From positions 186,001-250,000 of the forward strand of contig JAGQDJ010000009.1 of NCBI GenBank assembly GCA_022885665.1: a stretch of DNA of 64,000 nt. Direction: 5' to 3'. Origin of the DNA: Triops longicaudatus. Lineage: Eukaryota > Arthropoda > Branchiopoda > Notostraca > Triopsidae. Position 1 is the first letter of the stretch. Every line of letters begins with the position of its first letter. A program made the position numbers and the translations under genes. The notes beneath the pieces were generated by a model. It saw nothing but the letters and a program-made list of their open reading frames with translations. It searched no databases and had not been told where the DNA came from. Positions 61,290 to 64,000 of the stretch are shown here, one piece after another.

Positions 61290-63595
61290 ATGGGTCCGTG
61301 GAGGATCCTTGTCTTGACATTAGTGATCCAGTCCTGCTTTGCAGTGGATAGAAACAACTTTAAGACATGTGACCAGAGCAGCTTTTGCAAGTAAGCACCA
61401 TTTTTCAATATTACATTATCTGATAGGTGTTTGTGTCGGTTTTTAACAAGTATATTTCTTTCAGACGCCAGAGAAACACGAAACCTGGAGCGTCACCATG
61501 GGAAGTGCAATTAGATACTCTGAACGCCACTGTAAATAGCCTACAAGTTGAAGTTCTGAACGTAAGGAACAAAGTCACCTTGCAATTAGAACTCATCGCA
61601 TTGGCTGACAACACTTTACGTATGAAACTCAACGAGCTTAGGCCTCTCAGGCCCCGTTACCAAGTGGAACATGCCTTAGCCAAAGAACCTGAACTTGCCA
61701 AGTAAAATTCGGGAAATATTAATACCTATTTTTTATTGAAACATATAATATTAGGTTGGAAATAGTGCAAAAGTCAAGTGAGTCAGTCACGTTAGCATAT
61801 GGCAATGCCAAAGCGGTCTTGTCGGCCAAACCTTTCCGTTTGGATATTTATGTCGATAACCAGTTAGTCGCCAGTGCAAATGCCCGTGGCCTACTCAAGT
61901 TTGAGCACCAGCGTGAAAAAAAGACTATGTAAGTCTCAAATTTGTTTAAATTTTTTTCTTTTTTTTTTCCTCTGTGCTCGATGTGACGTTCTCCTCCATT
62001 GTCAAACATTCGAGTTTGAACGTCTCCCATTAGTCTTACCATCTAACTATTGGGTGTTGGTCTTGTTGCTCTCAGGCTGGGCAGGGCCATCTCAGGCTTA
62101 TATCAGGCCTTTGCAGGCAGTTCTAAGGTTGACAAAGCTAAGGATGAAAGTGAGAACTCCGACTCAGGATGGTTATCCTGGTCTAAAGCTCATTTGCGTC
62201 AGTGGCTGCCCGGGTCCAGGTATTGTACACTTTCGGCACAGATTTTTTCAGTTTTTCTTCCATACTTTTGATTTCTTCTTGATTTACCTGTTCATTTGTG
62301 ACGTATTTTTTATTTTAGTTTCTCTTTATGTTTCTGTTCTGGGCGTATTATTTGTATGTGTGGGTACCTAGACCTGGTAACAGCCAAACCCTTATATAGA
62401 AGTCAAACCATTCTACCTTTCTAAACCCAACTGGGATGTTCGCTTCTTTTCTCTAGTAATTTCGTTAGGTTGCTAGCAAAGTAATAATTATTTATAAATT
62501 ATTTGTTTCAGTGAAGAGGAAAAGCCTATTCAACCGTCTCCTGTTGGCCAGGAGGATGGCAATGCACCGGAAGTTGAGCCGGCCCGAGAAGGAGAGGCGG
62601 TGGAGGCTATTAAGAAAGGAGAAGCCGAGCAGTTTGAAGAAAAATTGGCGGAACAAGCCGAGCAAAAAGAAACCAATGAAGTGGAATCTCAAGAAGAAGT
62701 AGAGGATGAACACGGATTGTGGGAAGAAACTTATAAATCCTTCATCGACTCCAAACCTCGCGGACCTAGTTCGGTCGGTTTGGATTTCTCCTTCCCAGCA
62801 GCCCAGCACGTTTATGGTATTCCGGAACACGCAGATTCGTTTGCGCTGAAGAATACTTTGTAAGTTTTATTTAACACTTCACACATTCTAGTTAGTTAAT
62901 ATATTTCCCTTCTTTAGGAAAACCGATCCCTACCGTCTGTTCAATACGGACGTTTTCGAATATGAATTGTGGAATCCTATGGCTTTGTACGGTGCTGTGC
63001 CATTCATGGTGGCCAAACAGTAATTCAGACATAAATTGTATAATTCTTCCGGAAGCAAACTTATTGCTTTTTGTGTCTAGCCAAAATGGAGGAGCTACTG
63101 GCTTGTATTGGCAGAATTCAGCCGAAACGTGGGTTGACGTTCAAGATAGTCAGTCGGGTGGTATGGTTTCTTCTTTGATGGGTTTTGTTGGAGCGGGATC
63201 GAATACTCATAAAGAAACGCACTGGTTCTCCGAAAGTGGTATCATCGATGTGTTTATTATGAGCGGCCCGACGCCTAAAGACGTTTTACGTCAGTACGTG
63301 CGACTCACAGGACCCACACCTCTTCCTCAAGTAAGTCTTTTAAATGAGCCCTGAAATTTCCCGAGAATTGATTCCTTGAAACCGTCCGTTGCCCCTGCAG
63401 AAGGTGGCCTTCAGTTACGAAATATTTATTATGCTATTTGTTACCCGTCTTCCAGTATTTCGCCTTGGGATATCACCAGTGTCGCTGGAATTACAATGAT
63501 CAAGAAGACGTTATGGCAGTTGATGCTGGTTTTGACACTCAGGACATTCCCTATGATGTCATTTGGCTTGATATTGAACACACTGACGGCAAAAA
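61290..63595 (+). CDS. GANAB: Neutral alpha-glucosidase AB (glucosidase II alpha), 5' part
   Basis: ER glycoside hydrolase family 31 enzyme that removes the two inner alpha-1,3-linked glucoses from N-glycans in the calnexin cycle, working with a PRKCSH-type beta subunit. Exons: 61290-61390, 61465-61701, 61755-61928, 62076-62219, 62512-62859, 62918-63019, 63081-63330, 63456-63595; all in phase, giving about 498 residues before the window ends. An 18-residue signal peptide (MGPWRILVLTLVIQSCFA) is followed by VDRNNFKTCDQSSFCK, typical of the family. Later landmarks: SVGLDFSFP, HVYGIPEHAD, YELWNPMALYG, SAETWVDVQD, ESGIIDVFIMSGP, LGYHQCRWNYNDQEDV and DVIWLDIEHTDG. The catalytic WNDMNEPS block lies beyond the right edge, so this is a partial gene, not a truncation. 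An extra 48-residue segment coded by 62076-62219 and a Glu-rich linker precede the conserved WEETYK. The next exon is not visible after the donor AAA|GTAGGT-type site at 63596. Confidence 0.96.
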
Positions 63596-64000
63596 GTAGG
63601 TTTTTAACGAAAAGGTTTAATTTTGTGCTGTGAGGGTCTTCTGTTAATTTAACGTCGATCTACAGTATTTACCCTTCATTATGGTTTTAGTTATTTCGTT
63701 TGTTTTGTAACTTACCTGTTAATAATTTCCAAGTATTTTTATTTTTTAAATGACACTGGTAGCCAAATATTTGACAGGTTTTTCTATGTCAAAATTAATA
63801 ACGGGATAAACATTTTCGTTGTCGTTTGTTCGTTGCAATTGTTTTCCGAAATTCCATTGCCAAGAATTTTAGTAGCCTTATATTTGTCAGATTTCTTGAA
63901 ATTAATAACGCCGTAAGCATTTTCGTGCGCATTTGTTCCCTGCATATTTCTCCAAAATGTCATTTTATAATGTTTAATAAGTAAATAGTTTGGTTTTGTT
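63596..64000 (+). other. Start of a glucosidase II intron, with a 107-bp diverged repeat
   Basis: The donor after GACGGCAAAAA at 63596 opens an intron that is still running at the window edge, at least 405 bp, much longer than the 50-150 bp typical of the other introns here. The expected continuation (YFTWDP in the family) is absent. The interval contains two diverged copies of a segment beginning AAATTAATAACG at about 63792 and 63899. Confidence 0.7.
63785..63975. repeat. Diverged 107-bp tandem duplication in an intron
   Basis: AATTAATAACG-GATAAACATTTTCGT at 63793 and AATTAATAACGCCGTAAGCATTTTCGT at 63900 are followed by alignable sequence (…TTTGTTCGTTGCA… versus …TTTGTTCCCTGCA…, then …CATT). 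Period about 107 bp. Similarity is moderate. Confidence 0.6.

Noticed and set aside
1..64000. CRISPR arrays, operons or prokaryotic systems
   Set aside because: No direct-repeat/spacer array, and all recognised genes are intron-containing animal genes.

Overview
This is a eukaryotic nuclear window. Genes have many exons, phase-consistent GT-AG introns mostly 55-250 bp long, polyadenylation signals and no operon structure. The six gene models and the very short introns fit an arthropod; a branchiopod crustacean such as Daphnia is my best guess, as inference only. I recognise four gene families with confidence: HIF-1 alpha, a CDKL1/CDKL4 kinase, protein O-mannosyltransferase 2 (POMT2), and the glucosidase II alpha subunit (GANAB, cut by the right edge). 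Two further coding genes are real by structure but not recognised.

Layout. 1-8 kb: no convincing gene. About 8.0-10.65 kb (+): an unrecognised Ser/Pro-rich gene with a 485-codon main exon and a good polyadenylation signal. 10.65-38.4 kb: a long stretch without a recognisable protein gene, probably the distal upstream region plus first intron of HIF. It holds a TA-flanked miniature transposon, decayed tandem repeats, a pair of perfect CRE palindromes and a cluster of nuclear-receptor half-sites. 38.5-45.6 kb (+): HIF alpha bHLH, PAS-A, PAS-B, both oxygen-degradation motifs and a long C-terminus. 46.2-46.5 kb: an open frame behind a splice acceptor that could be an alternative HIF C-terminal exon. 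48.4-50.1 kb (+): an unrecognised charged protein in three or four exons. 50.8-52.5 kb (-): the CDKL kinase in seven coding exons. 52.5-56.6 kb: no gene seen. 56.7-60.1 kb (-): POMT2 in 16 coding exons. 61.3 kb to the right edge (+): the glucosidase II alpha N-terminal half.

How the genes relate. POMT2 and glucosidase II alpha are divergent neighbours separated by about 1.2 kb, and both act in ER glycosylation and quality control. HIF alpha is the oxygen-responsive transcription factor, and its LAP-type prolyl-hydroxylation motifs are retained. The CDKL kinase belongs to a cilium-associated family. Nothing suggests a bacterial-style functional cluster.

I did not see a clearly new biological system. 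The points most worth a second look are the possible alternative HIF transactivation exon, the candidate tiny HIF exon 1 about 2.9 kb upstream, the complete TA-flanked MITE, the paired CREs, the half-site cluster, and several tandem duplications (107-180 bp units) in noncoding DNA. Exon boundaries were placed by hand from splice motifs and reading phase and have not been checked against transcripts.
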